DNA of 64,000 nt from Peteryoungia wuzhouensis (GCF_003205195.1 NZ_QJRY01000005.1:124001-188000); one strand, 5' to 3'. Counted from the stretch's first letter, positions 46,178 to 55,240 are shown. The notes: a model not told the origin generated them from the sequence alone. Made by a program: numbers and translations.

Positions 46178-47548
46178 ATGACGAGACAACCCAAGATCAC
46201 CTTCATCGGCGCCGGCTCCACGGTGTTCATGAAGAATATCATCGGCGACGTTCTGCAGCGTCCGGCGCTCTCAGGGGCGAAGATCGCGCTGATGGACATC
46301 AATCCGCAACGCCTGGAGGAAAGTTCGGTCGTCGTCAGCAAGCTGATTTCGACGCTGGACGTCAAGGCCACTGTCGAACTGCATTCGGACCAGCGCAAAG
46401 CCCTGGAGGGGGCTGATTTCGTCGTCGTCGCCTTCCAGATCGGGGGGTATGAGCCTTGCACCGTGACGGATTTCGAGGTCCCCAAGAAGTACGGGCTGCG
46501 GCAGACAATCGCCGATACGCTGGGTGTCGGCGGCATCATGCGCGGGCTTCGGACTGTTCCGCATCTCTGGCGGATCTGCGAAGACATGATGCAGGTCTGC
46601 CCCGAGGCGATCCTGCTGCAATACGTCAATCCCATGGCCATCAACACCTGGGCGATCTCGGAGAAATATCCCAGGATCAAGCAGGTGGGCTTGTGCCACT
46701 CCGTGCAGGGGACGGCCATGGAGCTGGCTCACGATCTGGATATTCCCTACGAGGAGATCCGCTACCGGTCGGCCGGTATCAATCATATGGCCTTCTTCCT
46801 GAAGTTCGAGCACCGCCAGGCTGATGGTTCCTACCGCGATCTCTATCCGGATCTCCTGCGCGGCTACCGGGAGGGGCGGGCGCCCAAGCCCACCTGGAAC
46901 CCGCGCTGCCCGAACAAGGTGCGTTACGAAATGCTCACCCGGCTTGGTTATTTCGTCACTGAAAGCTCGGAGCATTTTTCCGAATACACGCCCTATTTCA
47001 TCAAGGAAGGGCGCCCAGACCTGATCGAGAAATTCGGCATTCCGCTCGACGAATATCCGAAGCGTTGCATCGAGCAGGTGGAAAAATGGGAAGGGCAGGC
47101 GGCGGCCTATCGATCCGCCGACAAGATCGAGGTCACGCAGTCCAAGGAATACGCATCCTCGATCATGAATTCCGTCTGGACCGGCGAACCGTCGGTGATC
47201 TATGGCAACCAGCGCAACAATGGCTGCATCACGTCACTGCCGGACAATTGCGCTGCGGAAGTTCCGTGCCTTGTCGACGAAAACGGCATTCAACCGACCT
47301 ATATCGGTGCCCTGCCGCCACAGTTGACGGCGCTGATCCGCACCAACATCAATGTGCAAGAGCTGACGGTTGCGGCCCTGATGACCGAAAACCGCGAGCA
47401 TCTTTATCACGCGGCGATGATGGACCCCCATACGGCGGCCGAACTGGATCTCGATCAAATCTGGTCTCTGACCGACGATCTGCTGGCCGCCCATGGTGAC
47501 TGGATTCCGGAATGGGCTCGCGTCTCGAAGAAGGTTCGAGCCGCCTGA
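46178..47548 (+). CDS. Glycoside hydrolase family 4 enzyme, MelA-like (second copy)
   Basis: The 456-residue protein has NAD-binding FIGAGSTVFMKNI, NPMAINTWAI, metal Cys in LCHSVQGTA and His in SAGINHMAFF, plus RSADKIEVTQSKEYAS and VYGNxxNNG-like text (VIYGNQRNNGCITSLP). This is the alpha-galactosidase MelA pattern. It is last in the AraC-GH4-Opp operon and should split the imported alpha-galactoside in the cytoplasm. It is only distantly similar to the GH4 copy at 38540. Confidence 0.92.
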   Translation: MTRQPKITFIGAGSTVFMKNIIGDVLQRPALSGAKIALMDINPQRLEESSVVVSKLISTLDVKATVELHSDQRKALEGADFVVVAFQIGGYEPCTVTDFEVPKKYGLRQTIADTLGVGGIMRGLRTVPHLWRICEDMMQVCPEAILLQYVNPMAINTWAISEKYPRIKQVGLCHSVQGTAMELAHDLDIPYEEIRYRSAGINHMAFFLKFEHRQADGSYRDLYPDLLRGYREGRAPKPTWNPRCPNKVRYEMLTRLGYFVTESSEHFSEYTPYFIKEGRPDLIEKFGIPLDEYPKRCIEQVEKWEGQAAAYRSADKIEVTQSKEYASSIMNSVWTGEPSVIYGNQRNNGCITSLPDNCAAEVPCLVDENGIQPTYIGALPPQLTALIRTNINVQELTVAALMTENREHLYHAAMMDPHTAAELDLDQIWSLTDDLLAAHGDWIPEWARVSKKVRAA

Positions 47549-47564
47549 TTACGCCTTTGTCACT

Positions 47565-47603
47565 GACCGCGCAGCCTAGCCATCAGGCAAGTGCTGCGCG
47601 GTC
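47565..47603 (+). terminator. Hairpin at the end of the GH4/Opp operon
   Basis: GACCGCGCAGC (47565-47575) and GCTGCGCGGTC (47593-47603) form a perfect 11-base stem with a 17-base loop, 16 bases after the last stop. No T run follows, so termination may be rho-assisted. Confidence 0.6.
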
Positions 47604-47677
47604 GGCAACGATTTCGGTCCGCCTGCCTTGGTCTCCGCAGGATGCGCCAAGGGAGGCGGTTTCCCCCGTGTCCAATG

Positions 47678-47767
47678 AGAGCTTCTCCGCCTCTCTTCGA
47701 ATTGCGAAAAGGCTCTCAATCTTTGTTTTTGCGCAAAACCGCTACGAAGTTTGCTGGGATTGCTTTA
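47678..47767. repeat. RIME-like dispersed repeat, copy C
   Basis: This copy aligns with copies A and B over CTTTGTTTTTGCGCAAAACCG and TTTGCTGGGATTGCTTTA, but lacks about 12 bases of the central CAATTCCGGACG part. Its right end provides the TAA stop of the minus-strand gene that follows, as in the two other copies. Confidence 0.7.
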
Positions 47768-48169
47768 AGCGACGGCTGAGGTGGCGACGTCCATATCGAC
47801 AGAGTCATCGAACTGAATGTTGCATCCCCAGGTGTCGATCAAACCGATCCAAAGCTCCATCTTCAACGCGCTTCCGAAATGCGCGTTCCAACCGGCGACG
47901 ATTTGGTCGCTCAAGGTCTGAAACCGTGGCTGCAAGTCGTGGTCGCTGGTGGCGATCTTGATGACGACATCCGGTGCCGAGCCTGCCTTCACTGCGGTGG
48001 CGTTGAACGCCAGAACGGTGCACTGGTTCAACTCAACGATGATATCGTGGTCAGGAACTTCGAGGGTCTCTTTCACTGCTTCAAAGAGAAGGTTCAGCGC
48101 CGAGTGACTGTCGTCGAACAGCGTCTGCTGCGCCTCGGAAGATTTGGGGAGAATTTCAATATAGGCCAT
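47765..48169 (-). CDS. Small protein, possibly tautomerase-like
   Basis: This 134-residue cytoplasmic protein starts MAYIEILPKSSEAQQ and continues with VPDHDIIVELNQCTVLAFN. The beta-strand followed by a long helix and second strand resembles the tautomerase/MIF superfamily, but the catalytic Pro1 is Ala here, so activity would differ. I do not recognise it firmly. The stop codon lies in repeat C. It shares strand and spacing (46 bases) with the VOC gene upstream, so the two may be one transcript. Confidence 0.6.
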   Translation of the reverse strand: MAYIEILPKSSEAQQTLFDDSHSALNLLFEAVKETLEVPDHDIIVELNQCTVLAFNATAVKAGSAPDVVIKIATSDHDLQPRFQTLSDQIVAGWNAHFGSALKMELWIGLIDTWGCNIQFDDSVDMDVATSAVA

Positions 48170-48215
48170 CCAGAACTCCGGCTATGCTATCAGTTTCGCG
48201 TCCGTCAGGCCGCGA

Positions 48216-48716
48216 TCAGTTCTCGTTTTTCGCGATTTTTATCTCCATGAGCTCGATCGGGAAGCCGATGGATGGGTTCATGTCCATCTTGACCTCTGTC
48301 GAGTGATCGGAGGAGAGCTTGTCAGTGATCTGCCAGCCCAGTTTGGAGAGGCGTTCGAGTTCAGCGTCCATGTTCGGCGTCAGGAAGCCGACTTCGCTCA
48401 GGTGCCCGATCGGGGCGCCGCAGCCGGTCTCATATCCCAGTGTCTGCTTTTCGAGCGGCTGCATCAGTTCAAGATAGAATTCGTCATTGACCCAGGTCCC
48501 GCTCACGGCGGCTTCGCCTTTGAACAGGGAGCCCTGGACGCGTACAAAACCTTCTGCGCCGATGCCGAACGACTCCGTCAGCACTTTTTCGGTGCGGTCG
48601 ATATCGTCCACCCGGATACAGACGTGGTTCATGATCAGCCTGTTTTCGCGGTGGCATTTTTCGACCAAGCGCATCATCCGGCTGTTGAAGGCCTCTTCTT
48701 TGTCCTGGGTTTCCAT
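48216..48716 (-). CDS. VOC (glyoxalase/dioxygenase-fold) protein
   Basis: This 166-residue protein carries a single VOC domain: the first strand-helix module NHVCIRVDDIDRTEKVL with a metal-ligand-like His, and the later GHLSEVGFLTPNMDAELERL and PIELMEI with a terminal Glu. These are possible metal ligands (His, His, Glu) of a methylmalonyl-CoA-epimerase- or glyoxalase-like enzyme. I choose the ATG at 48716, with GGAGG before it, over the longer frame from 48731. The substrate is unknown. Confidence 0.8.
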   Translation of the reverse strand: METQDKEEAFNSRMMRLVEKCHRENRLIMNHVCIRVDDIDRTEKVLTESFGIGAEGFVRVQGSLFKGEAAVSGTWVNDEFYLELMQPLEKQTLGYETGCGAPIGHLSEVGFLTPNMDAELERLSKLGWQITDKLSSDHSTEVKMDMNPSIGFPIELMEIKIAKNEN

Positions 48717-48731
48717 GGTGGCCTCCTCCAA

Positions 48732-49287
48732 GGCGGTGTCGTTTGAGAATTGTGAACGCTCACGATCGAGCCGGAGAAAGTTCGTGGAACCATTCCGGAT
48801 GGTGGTGCAGACCTGTGTTCAGATGGACAGGCAGGCCCGACTGCGTTTCGAGCCAGCCATCCCCCATCTCATTTCCTGCGCTGGCATGCGCCGCAGTGCC
48901 TCCAAATGCCGGCACGATTGTTATCACGGAATGGCAATTCAACAATAACAAAAATATCACAAAATGACTGCGGCCGCTGACTTGTGCGGGCTGAAGACAT
49001 AGATAACCGATGCTTAGCCGTGAAGTGGCACGCACGTCGCTGAAGTGAGAGGGTTATCACGAAGTCTCTGTGATAATTTATGGAGCTGCTCGTTGGGCGA
49101 GATAGGTGACAGGCACCAGAATGCCCACCACCTCTCGATGCAGTCCGATGATAAAGGGGGGGCGATCAAGGCGCGACAGTGCGCGCCGGCGGATCTCATC
49201 CAGAGCGACAAGATCGCCGGACTTCCTGCAGCTCCCGCCTGGCGGAGGCCATCGCGGTTTGTCACAGGTCTCCGCGCAGTTTGAAGT
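48732..49287. other. Intergenic stretch between the VOC and agmatinase-family genes
   Basis: These 556 bases contain an AT-rich part (about 48915-49080) that may hold the VOC promoter. A minus-strand frame without ATG (about 49267 down to a TAA at 49078) reads LDRPPFIIGLHREVVGILVP, faintly like a Phd/YefM antitoxin core. It has no start, ribosome site or toxin partner. I see no supported gene. Confidence 0.4.
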
Positions 49288-50259
49288 TCAGGCGGCGGAC
49301 ACTGCCCTTTGCCGTTCGACCTGTCTGGCGAGGATGCACATCAATTCGAAAGCCATGGTTGCGCCGACGATCGAGGTCATTCCGCCTACATCGAACGGCG
49401 GCGAGACCTCCACAACGTCTGCGCCGACAAGGTTCAATCCGTCGAGCAGGCGTAGCATCTGCTGTGCTTCCCTGGTGGAGAAGCCGCCGATTTCCGGGGT
49501 GCCAGTGCCTGGCGCCATGGAGGGATCGATCGAGTCGATGTCGAAGGTGACATATGTCGGAAGATCACCGACGATGGCGCGCACCTCCTCCATGACGGCT
49601 TCGGGGCCGCGTGCCGCAAATTCCTCCATGTAGATGATGCGAATGCCCTGCTGCTTTGCCCAGTCGTGCTCATCCGGCCCATAGATGGAACCGCGAATTC
49701 CGATCTGCACCACCCGACGGGGATCGAGAAGCTTTTCTTCAATGGCCCGGCGGAAGGGCGTTCCATGGGTGTACGGATTGTCGCCGAAATAGGTATCGTT
49801 TGTGTCGGAATGGGCATCGAAATGGATGAGCCCGACGGCGCGGTTCCGGGCGACTGCCCTGAGGACCGGTAGCGTCGTCAGATGATCGCCGCCGACGGAG
49901 AGCGGCAATGCACCTTTGGCGACGATATCCGCAATTCCGGCTTCGATCAGCTTCAATCCGTCGAGAAGATCGATCGGATTGACCGCGACGTCGCCGACAT
50001 CGGCGATATTGGCGACCTTGTAAGGCTCGGTGCCAAACACATGGTGCGTGCTGCGCATTAGGCTCGAATAGTTGCGGACTTCGCGCGGGCCATGGCGCGC
50101 GCCGGCCCGATTGGTCGTGCCGCCATCCCAGGGGATACCGACCAGCGCTATATCCAGGCCTTCTGCCGATCCGACGGCGGGCAGGCGCATGAAGGTGGCA
50201 TGGCCGGCAAACCGGGGCACCCGGGCCGCGTCAACGGGCTGATGAAACGTGTCTCTCAT
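49288..50259 (-). CDS. Agmatinase/arginase-family ureohydrolase
   Basis: This 323-residue binuclear-manganese ureohydrolase hydrolyses a guanidino group to urea and an amine. All metal motifs are present: VGGDHLTT, IHFDAHSDTND and TFDIDSIDPSMAPGTGTPEIGG. It resembles agmatinase, guanidinobutyrase and guanidinopropionase; the exact substrate cannot be fixed. I use the ATG at 50259, two bases after the creatininase stop; an in-frame TTG at 50265 overlaps it. It is last in the LysR-controlled ABC-SDR-SDR-creatininase operon. Confidence 0.92.
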   Translation of the reverse strand: MRDTFHQPVDAARVPRFAGHATFMRLPAVGSAEGLDIALVGIPWDGGTTNRAGARHGPREVRNYSSLMRSTHHVFGTEPYKVANIADVGDVAVNPIDLLDGLKLIEAGIADIVAKGALPLSVGGDHLTTLPVLRAVARNRAVGLIHFDAHSDTNDTYFGDNPYTHGTPFRRAIEEKLLDPRRVVQIGIRGSIYGPDEHDWAKQQGIRIIYMEEFAARGPEAVMEEVRAIVGDLPTYVTFDIDSIDPSMAPGTGTPEIGGFSTREAQQMLRLLDGLNLVGADVVEVSPPFDVGGMTSIVGATMAFELMCILARQVERQRAVSAA

Positions 50260-50261
50260 GA

Positions 50262-51041
50262 TCAATTCCCAATTTCAAATTCTTCTCTGACGATCTCGAC
50301 CATCTTTTCGACCGCATCGGCGAACAGCCATTCGCCCTTTTCCGCCGTCGATCCCTCTGTCATCGAGAGAACGCCCGATGGCGGGACTTCGATGGGAGGT
50401 CTGGGGAAGCGATCGTAAGGCCGGAACTGTGCCGGCCCATCGTGGAGAGAGCGGTCGAGATCGACGAGGTCCGGCCGAACGGCGAGCATCATCGAGGTCT
50501 CGATGACGCTCGCATGCTCAAGCTCGATGCCAGGATAACCATCCGGAAAGATCCGGGCGATCGTCTCGGGGCGCGCAAATTCCCAGTGATCCATCCGCAG
50601 GATGTTGAGGTCCTCCAGATTGGAGCGGCCGATGGCGTCGAGTGCGAGTTCGATGCCCTCGATCGACGGCCAGATATTCTCATAATGCCCGTTGACGACG
50701 ACAACCCGCCGCACACCCTGGCGGAACAGCTCGACAATCACATCGCGCACCACGAGGGAGAAGGTTTGGGCAGACAAGTTGATGGTGCCCGGAAAGGCGG
50801 GGCCGCCACCGGAACGGGGCTGGGAACGGTTGCCATAGGGAATGGTCGGCAGCACGAGGCCTCCCACCTGGCGTGCAACACGTTCGCAGATCGCGGTGGG
50901 CAGGATGATGTCGACGCCGACCGCCATATGATGCCCGTGCTGTTCGGTCGAGCCGAGCGGCAGGAAGACCGGTGCCCCTTTCTCCACCATGGCCTTAGCC
51001 TCCGGCCATGTCTGGTCGGCCCAATAGACGCTATCTTTCAT
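50262..51041 (-). CDS. Creatininase-family amidohydrolase
   Basis: This 259-residue enzyme belongs to the creatininase fold, which includes creatinine amidohydrolase and formamidase-type enzymes such as ArfB and MftE. Metal-ligand segments are visible: GSTEQHGHHMAVGVD (Glu, His, Asp), VNGHYENIWP and LEHASVIETSMML. Start is the ATG at 51041 with a GAGGAG site. It would open a cyclic or linear amide and pass a guanidino- or amine-containing product to the adjacent ureohydrolase (inference). Confidence 0.9.
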   Translation of the reverse strand: MKDSVYWADQTWPEAKAMVEKGAPVFLPLGSTEQHGHHMAVGVDIILPTAICERVARQVGGLVLPTIPYGNRSQPRSGGGPAFPGTINLSAQTFSLVVRDVIVELFRQGVRRVVVVNGHYENIWPSIEGIELALDAIGRSNLEDLNILRMDHWEFARPETIARIFPDGYPGIELEHASVIETSMMLAVRPDLVDLDRSLHDGPAQFRPYDRFPRPPIEVPPSGVLSMTEGSTAEKGEWLFADAVEKMVEIVREEFEIGN

Positions 51042-51051
51042 TGCATACTCC

Positions 51052-51759
51052 TCAATACATCGCCGCGCCGCTGTTCGGGCCAAGGCATTGTCCGGTAAAA
51101 AGCGTGGCACCGGGTCCCGCGAGAAACACGACGCTGGCTGCGACTTCTTCAGGTTTTCCGATCCTGTTCAGCGGATTGGCGACCTCCACGGCCTGTTGAG
51201 CCGCCGTGAGGTTGCCGAAATCCAGAAGCGGCGTATCGGTCGGACCGGGCGCAACAGCGTTGACGAGAATGCGGGGCGCAAGTTCGCGCGCCCATGACCG
51301 GGTGAGGGCCAGAAGTGCGGCCTTGGTGGCGCAGTAGACGGAGGCGTTGCTGCGGCCGAGATAGGCCAGTTCCGAGACGATGTTGATGATCCGCCCGCCC
51401 GTCGGCATGTGAGGCAGGCATTCCCGAGCGGCAAGGACGGCGCCCCGGACATTCACCGCAAACATGCGATCGAGATGGGCGGTGTCGATCTCACCCAATG
51501 CGCGCTCTTCGAGGATGCCGGCATTGTTGACGAGAATGTCGATCCTGCCCAGTCGGCCCGCTGCCGCAGCGATGGTTTGGGTGACATCGGCCTCGTCGGT
51601 CAGGTCGCAGGCCAGGGTTTCGAACCCGTCGCGGCCCGCTTTCAGATCGAGGCCGATCACCTGAGCACCCTCTGCCTGAAGCGACAGCGCGCTCGCCCGC
51701 CCGATGCCTCGGGCCGCACCGGTGACAATGGCCGTCCTTCCGTCGAGTGGCCTCACCAT
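51052..51759 (-). CDS. SDR-family oxidoreductase
   Basis: This 235-residue short-chain dehydrogenase has GAARGIGRA, NNAG, Ser in IVSELAYLG and the YCATK active-site motif. The C-terminal GPNSGAAMY replaces the usual VDGG. Its start overlaps the stop of the upstream SDR gene by seven bases, and creatininase starts ten bases after its stop. Substrate is unknown; two different SDRs in one operon suggest two oxidation steps. Confidence 0.9.
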   Translation of the reverse strand: MVRPLDGRTAIVTGAARGIGRASALSLQAEGAQVIGLDLKAGRDGFETLACDLTDEADVTQTIAAAAGRLGRIDILVNNAGILEERALGEIDTAHLDRMFAVNVRGAVLAARECLPHMPTGGRIINIVSELAYLGRSNASVYCATKAALLALTRSWARELAPRILVNAVAPGPTDTPLLDFGNLTAAQQAVEVANPLNRIGKPEEVAASVVFLAGPGATLFTGQCLGPNSGAAMY

Positions 51760-52508
51760 GGCACTTCTCCCCGATCGACTCCGAGGGACTGCCCTGTAAT
51801 GTTGGCGGCACGGTCGGATGCCAGGAACAGGTAGGTTTCGCCCATGTCTTCAGGCTCCATGAGCCCGCTCAGCGCCTGACCTGCCACGACGTCGCGAAGC
51901 AGGCTCTCCTCATCCATGCCCCGAGCGGCGGCCATCAAACCGAGGGAGCGAATCGAAGCTTCGGTCCTGACCCAGCCAGGGCAGACCGCATTTACCCGGA
52001 TCCCCAGTGGGCCGAGCTCTTTTGCCCAGGTCTTGGTCATGCCGATGATCGCGTGCTTGGACGCGACATAGGCATCGAACTGTGCTTCTGCGACACGCCC
52101 CCAGATCGAGGCGGTGTTCACGATGGCAGACCCCGGGCGCATCTTTGGAATGGCCCGGCGCGTTACGTTGCTCGTGCCGATGATGTTGACCTCGATCACG
52201 CGTTTGAAGGTCTCTTCCACCCGGTCGCTTTCTGAGATCAGGGGTGTCATCCGCTCATAGCCGGCATTGTTGATCAGGATGTCGATCCGGGAGATCGAGG
52301 ACAGGGCCGTCTCCACCGCAGGCGCATCCGTGATGTCTGCCTGATGGGCACTGGCGCCGATCGTCCCGGCCGCCGCCACAACGCCGTCGTCATCCGCGAT
52401 CAGGTGGATGTCGGCGCCTTCGGCTGCGAAGCTGGCTGCGACGCCCAGCCCGATACCCCGGCTTGCACCTGTAATCACCACCGTCTTGCCGGCAAACGAC
52501 CCGCTCAC
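51753..52508 (-). CDS. SDR-family oxidoreductase
   Basis: This 251-residue short-chain dehydrogenase has GASRGIGLG, NNAG, Ser in VNTASIWGR and YVASK. It ends in ITGQSLGVDRGEVPW. The start is a GTG overlapping the ABC ATPase stop in GTGA, so translation is coupled to the importer genes. It is only moderately similar to the next SDR. Confidence 0.9.
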   Translation of the reverse strand: MSGSFAGKTVVITGASRGIGLGVAASFAAEGADIHLIADDDGVVAAAGTIGASAHQADITDAPAVETALSSISRIDILINNAGYERMTPLISESDRVEETFKRVIEVNIIGTSNVTRRAIPKMRPGSAIVNTASIWGRVAEAQFDAYVASKHAIIGMTKTWAKELGPLGIRVNAVCPGWVRTEASIRSLGLMAAARGMDEESLLRDVVAGQALSGLMEPEDMGETYLFLASDRAANITGQSLGVDRGEVPW

Positions 52509-53281
52509 AACATGTCCCCCGTCTCGTTTCTGATGAGGTGGAGAACATGGTTTCGCAGCTCGTAGAAGGCAGGCAGTTCGCGCGTTTCCAGGGTGCGCTC
52601 GGTACCCAGCTTCGCTGTGACATCGATATCCGCAACCACGCGGGCAGGGCGTTTCGAGAAGAGGATGATCCGGTCGGCGAGAAAGACGCCTTCCTCGACG
52701 TCATGGGTCACGAAGATGATGGTCTTCTGCTCACGGGCCTGGATCAGTCGCAATTCGACCTGCAGGCGCTCACGCGTCAACGCGTCGAGCGCGCCGAACG
52801 GTTCATCCATCATCAGTACCTCGGATCCTGCCGCGAGAGTGCGGGCAATCGCGACGCGCTGACGCATGCCGCCGGAAATCCTGTTCGGGTAGGACTTCGC
52901 AAAATCCTCCAGGCCGACCAGACCGAGATAGTGGTGTGTCCGTTCCGTCTTTTCAGCCGCAGTCAGATCCGTCCGGTACTTCATGCCGAAGCGGATGTTT
53001 TCCTCCACTGTCAGCCAGGGGAAGGACGAGTAGGACTGGAACACCATGCCACGGCGGCGATCGGGCTCTTCAACCGTCTCCGCCGACAGACGCACCTGTC
53101 CCTTGGACGGCGTGTCCAGGCCGCCGACCATCCGCATCAGGGTTGTCTTGCCGCAGCCGGAGGGGCCAAGGAAGACGACGAACTGCTGCCTGTCGATGGA
53201 GAGGCTGGTCGGTGTGATCACTTCGACCGGGCCGAAGGACTTCGAGACATTGTCGAACTCGAGATAGGTTTCGGTCATCAT
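52505..53281 (-). CDS. ABC importer ATPase, TauB/SsuB-like
   Basis: This 258-residue ATPase of the nitrate/sulfonate/taurine/pyrimidine-precursor class has Walker A GPSGCGKT, signature ISGGMRQRVAIA and Walker B VLMMDEPFGALD. It powers the permease encoded upstream at 53286. Two adjacent ATGs (53281, 53278) are possible starts. Confidence 0.93.
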   Translation of the reverse strand: MMTETYLEFDNVSKSFGPVEVITPTSLSIDRQQFVVFLGPSGCGKTTLMRMVGGLDTPSKGQVRLSAETVEEPDRRRGMVFQSYSSFPWLTVEENIRFGMKYRTDLTAAEKTERTHHYLGLVGLEDFAKSYPNRISGGMRQRVAIARTLAAGSEVLMMDEPFGALDALTRERLQVELRLIQAREQKTIIFVTHDVEEGVFLADRIILFSKRPARVVADIDVTAKLGTERTLETRELPAFYELRNHVLHLIRNETGDML

Positions 53282-53285
53282 CGCC

Positions 53286-54068
53286 TCACAGGTAACGGAA
53301 CATGCTGCGATGAAGCAGCCGGAGCAATTGGTCGGTCACCAGCCCGATGAGGCCGATCACAACGACGCCGGCGATGACCTCCGGTGTCTTGATGAAGCGG
53401 CGGGCTGTCCAGATCAGATATCCGATGCCGGAATCGGCGGCCACGATCTCGGCAATGATCAGGTAGGTCCAGCACCAGCCGAGCGTGATGCGGAGATTGT
53501 CGACGAGCGAGGGGGCCATCGATCTCAAGGCAACGTCCGTCATCACGTTGCGCGAACTGGCGCCGAGCGTTCTTGCGACCTCGACATATTCGTTGGGGAC
53601 CCGGCGCATGTCGTCGGCGACGAAGAGAACCAACTGGAAGAAGGTTCCGAGCCAGAGAAGGAAGATCTTGGTGGTCTCTCCAACGCCGAACCAGATGATG
53701 GACAGCGGCACCAGCGCGGGAACGGGCAGATAGCGGATGAAATCGATCACGGGTTCCAGCGAGGCGCCGACGATGCGGTAGCTGCTCATCATGATGCCGA
53801 TCGGGATGGCCATGGCGGCGGCGATCAGGAATGCGCCCCATACCCGGGCGAACGACACACCGACGTGATAAAGGAGGGACTGGTTGAGCAGCATGTTCCA
53901 GAGTGCGGAGAACACACGGCTGGGTGCTGGAAGAAACTGTGGGCTGACGAGGCCGCCGCGGGCTGCACCTTCCCAAACCAGCAGAAGAACCGCTGCCGCG
54001 ATGACACCGACCGTGGCTTCTATGGCGGGGCTGGTCTTGCCCCTGAACTTGAATAGACCGGAAATCAT
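53286..54068 (-). CDS. ABC importer permease, TauC/SsuC-like
   Basis: This 260-residue membrane protein has about six helices and the BPD_transp_1 domain. The EAA loop is EVARTLGASSRNVMTDVALRS. N-terminal FRGKTSPAIEATVGVIAAAV and VWEGAARGGLVSPQFLPAPS match the TauC/SsuC/ThiX group. It pairs with the ATPase gene four bases downstream and the binding protein encoded upstream. Confidence 0.92.
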   Translation of the reverse strand: MISGLFKFRGKTSPAIEATVGVIAAAVLLLVWEGAARGGLVSPQFLPAPSRVFSALWNMLLNQSLLYHVGVSFARVWGAFLIAAAMAIPIGIMMSSYRIVGASLEPVIDFIRYLPVPALVPLSIIWFGVGETTKIFLLWLGTFFQLVLFVADDMRRVPNEYVEVARTLGASSRNVMTDVALRSMAPSLVDNLRITLGWCWTYLIIAEIVAADSGIGYLIWTARRFIKTPEVIAGVVVIGLIGLVTDQLLRLLHRSMFRYL

Positions 54069-54139
54069 GAGTTGCCGCCGATAAACGGTGCTTCGCGGAC
54101 GGCTGTTGCCGCCCGGCGAAGACCTGGTTGGATGATCGG

Positions 54140-55132
54140 TTACTTGGCGCCGACGGTGCTGATGATCGAATTATCGATCTGGTCCGCCGCCACGAGCTTG
54201 GTGTCGGCAGCGCCGTTCTCGAGATTCAGGTCCATGAGCGTGTCGAAGATGTCACCCAGTTTGCCGAGCTTGCCATCGGTGCCCATGTAGCCCTTCGCCG
54301 TGGCGAGGTCCGTGTAGGCAAGGCTACCGCTTACCACGCTCGTCACTTCGTCCGCCGTGAGGCCGAATTCCGGGGCAACCAGTTCGGCGAACTGACCGGG
54401 CTCTGCCTTGATGAAGTCGATGGCCTCGTAAATGCAGGCCAGGAACTCGGCATACTTCTTCGGGCTGGCCTTCAGGTCGTCGTTGCGGGCGATGATGGCG
54501 TCGATGATCAGGCCCGGATAGTCCTTCGAGGTCAGCAAGGTGCGCGCGCCGACCCGCGAGGAATTCTGGACGGCCTGCGACATGAACGGCTCATACGTGG
54601 CGATGGCCGCGATCGATTCATCGCCGAAGACTGCAGCGGTATCCGCCGTGGCGATATCCTTGATCTGGAGGTCGCCCAGCGTCATGCCGGCCTGCTTGAG
54701 GGCCATCTGGAGCAGCAGGCGGGCGGGAATGTTGAGCTCGGAAGCGACCGCCTTCCCCTTTAGGTCTGCGACAGTCTTGATCTTCTCATCCGTGATGACC
54801 CCGTCGCCGCCGACGGACTCGTCAATCACCCCGATGATGACGCCGGGGGTATCCTTGTCGCGCGGGCGGCCCTGATATTCGCCCACCGACCGCATCTGGA
54901 TCTCGATATCGCCGCGTGACATGGCGGCCATCACGTTGGCGAGATCGTCTTCGAACTTCATGGAGACATCGAGGTCGCGTTTCTCGAAGCAGCCGTTTTT
55001 CATGGCGACATGCACAGGCGCGAAGCCGAGCCAGGTGGGTGTCAGTACACGGATCTGTTCCGCCGCGTCGGCAAACGAGGCGGTTGACGACAATATGGTG
55101 GCGATGCAGGCAAGCTTGGTCAATCTGTTCAT
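54140..55132 (-). CDS. ABC importer substrate-binding protein, NMT1/TauA-like
   Basis: The 330-residue periplasmic protein has a Sec signal (KLACIATILSSTASFADA) and the NMT1/THI5-like fold: LTPTWLGFAPVHVAMKNGCF, then DLDVSMKFEDD, and VIGVIDESVGGDGVI. Such proteins bind sulfonates, nitrate, nitriles, pyrimidine precursors or aromatic acids. The enzymes encoded downstream make a nitrogen-rich amide or guanidine a better guess than a sulfonate; no monooxygenase is present. Start ATG 55132 has AAGGGG at correct spacing; ATG 55138 is too close to it. Confidence 0.9.
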   Translation of the reverse strand: MNRLTKLACIATILSSTASFADAAEQIRVLTPTWLGFAPVHVAMKNGCFEKRDLDVSMKFEDDLANVMAAMSRGDIEIQMRSVGEYQGRPRDKDTPGVIIGVIDESVGGDGVITDEKIKTVADLKGKAVASELNIPARLLLQMALKQAGMTLGDLQIKDIATADTAAVFGDESIAAIATYEPFMSQAVQNSSRVGARTLLTSKDYPGLIIDAIIARNDDLKASPKKYAEFLACIYEAIDFIKAEPGQFAELVAPEFGLTADEVTSVVSGSLAYTDLATAKGYMGTDGKLGKLGDIFDTLMDLNLENGAADTKLVAADQIDNSIISTVGAK

Positions 55133-55240
55133 GGTCATTCCCCTTTTTGGTTTTATGAGGGGAAGCGTGCCACGCCACACATTGAAGTAAATCAAAATAT
55201 TTGCGATCTTGTATCGAATATCTTCAATGTTGGGTGTTTC

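Noticed and set aside
49078-49267. Minus-strand frame slightly like a Phd/YefM antitoxin (LDRPPFIIGLHREVVGILVP)
   Set aside because: No ATG or GTG start, no ribosome site, no toxin gene next to it and only weak resemblance; at most a remnant.
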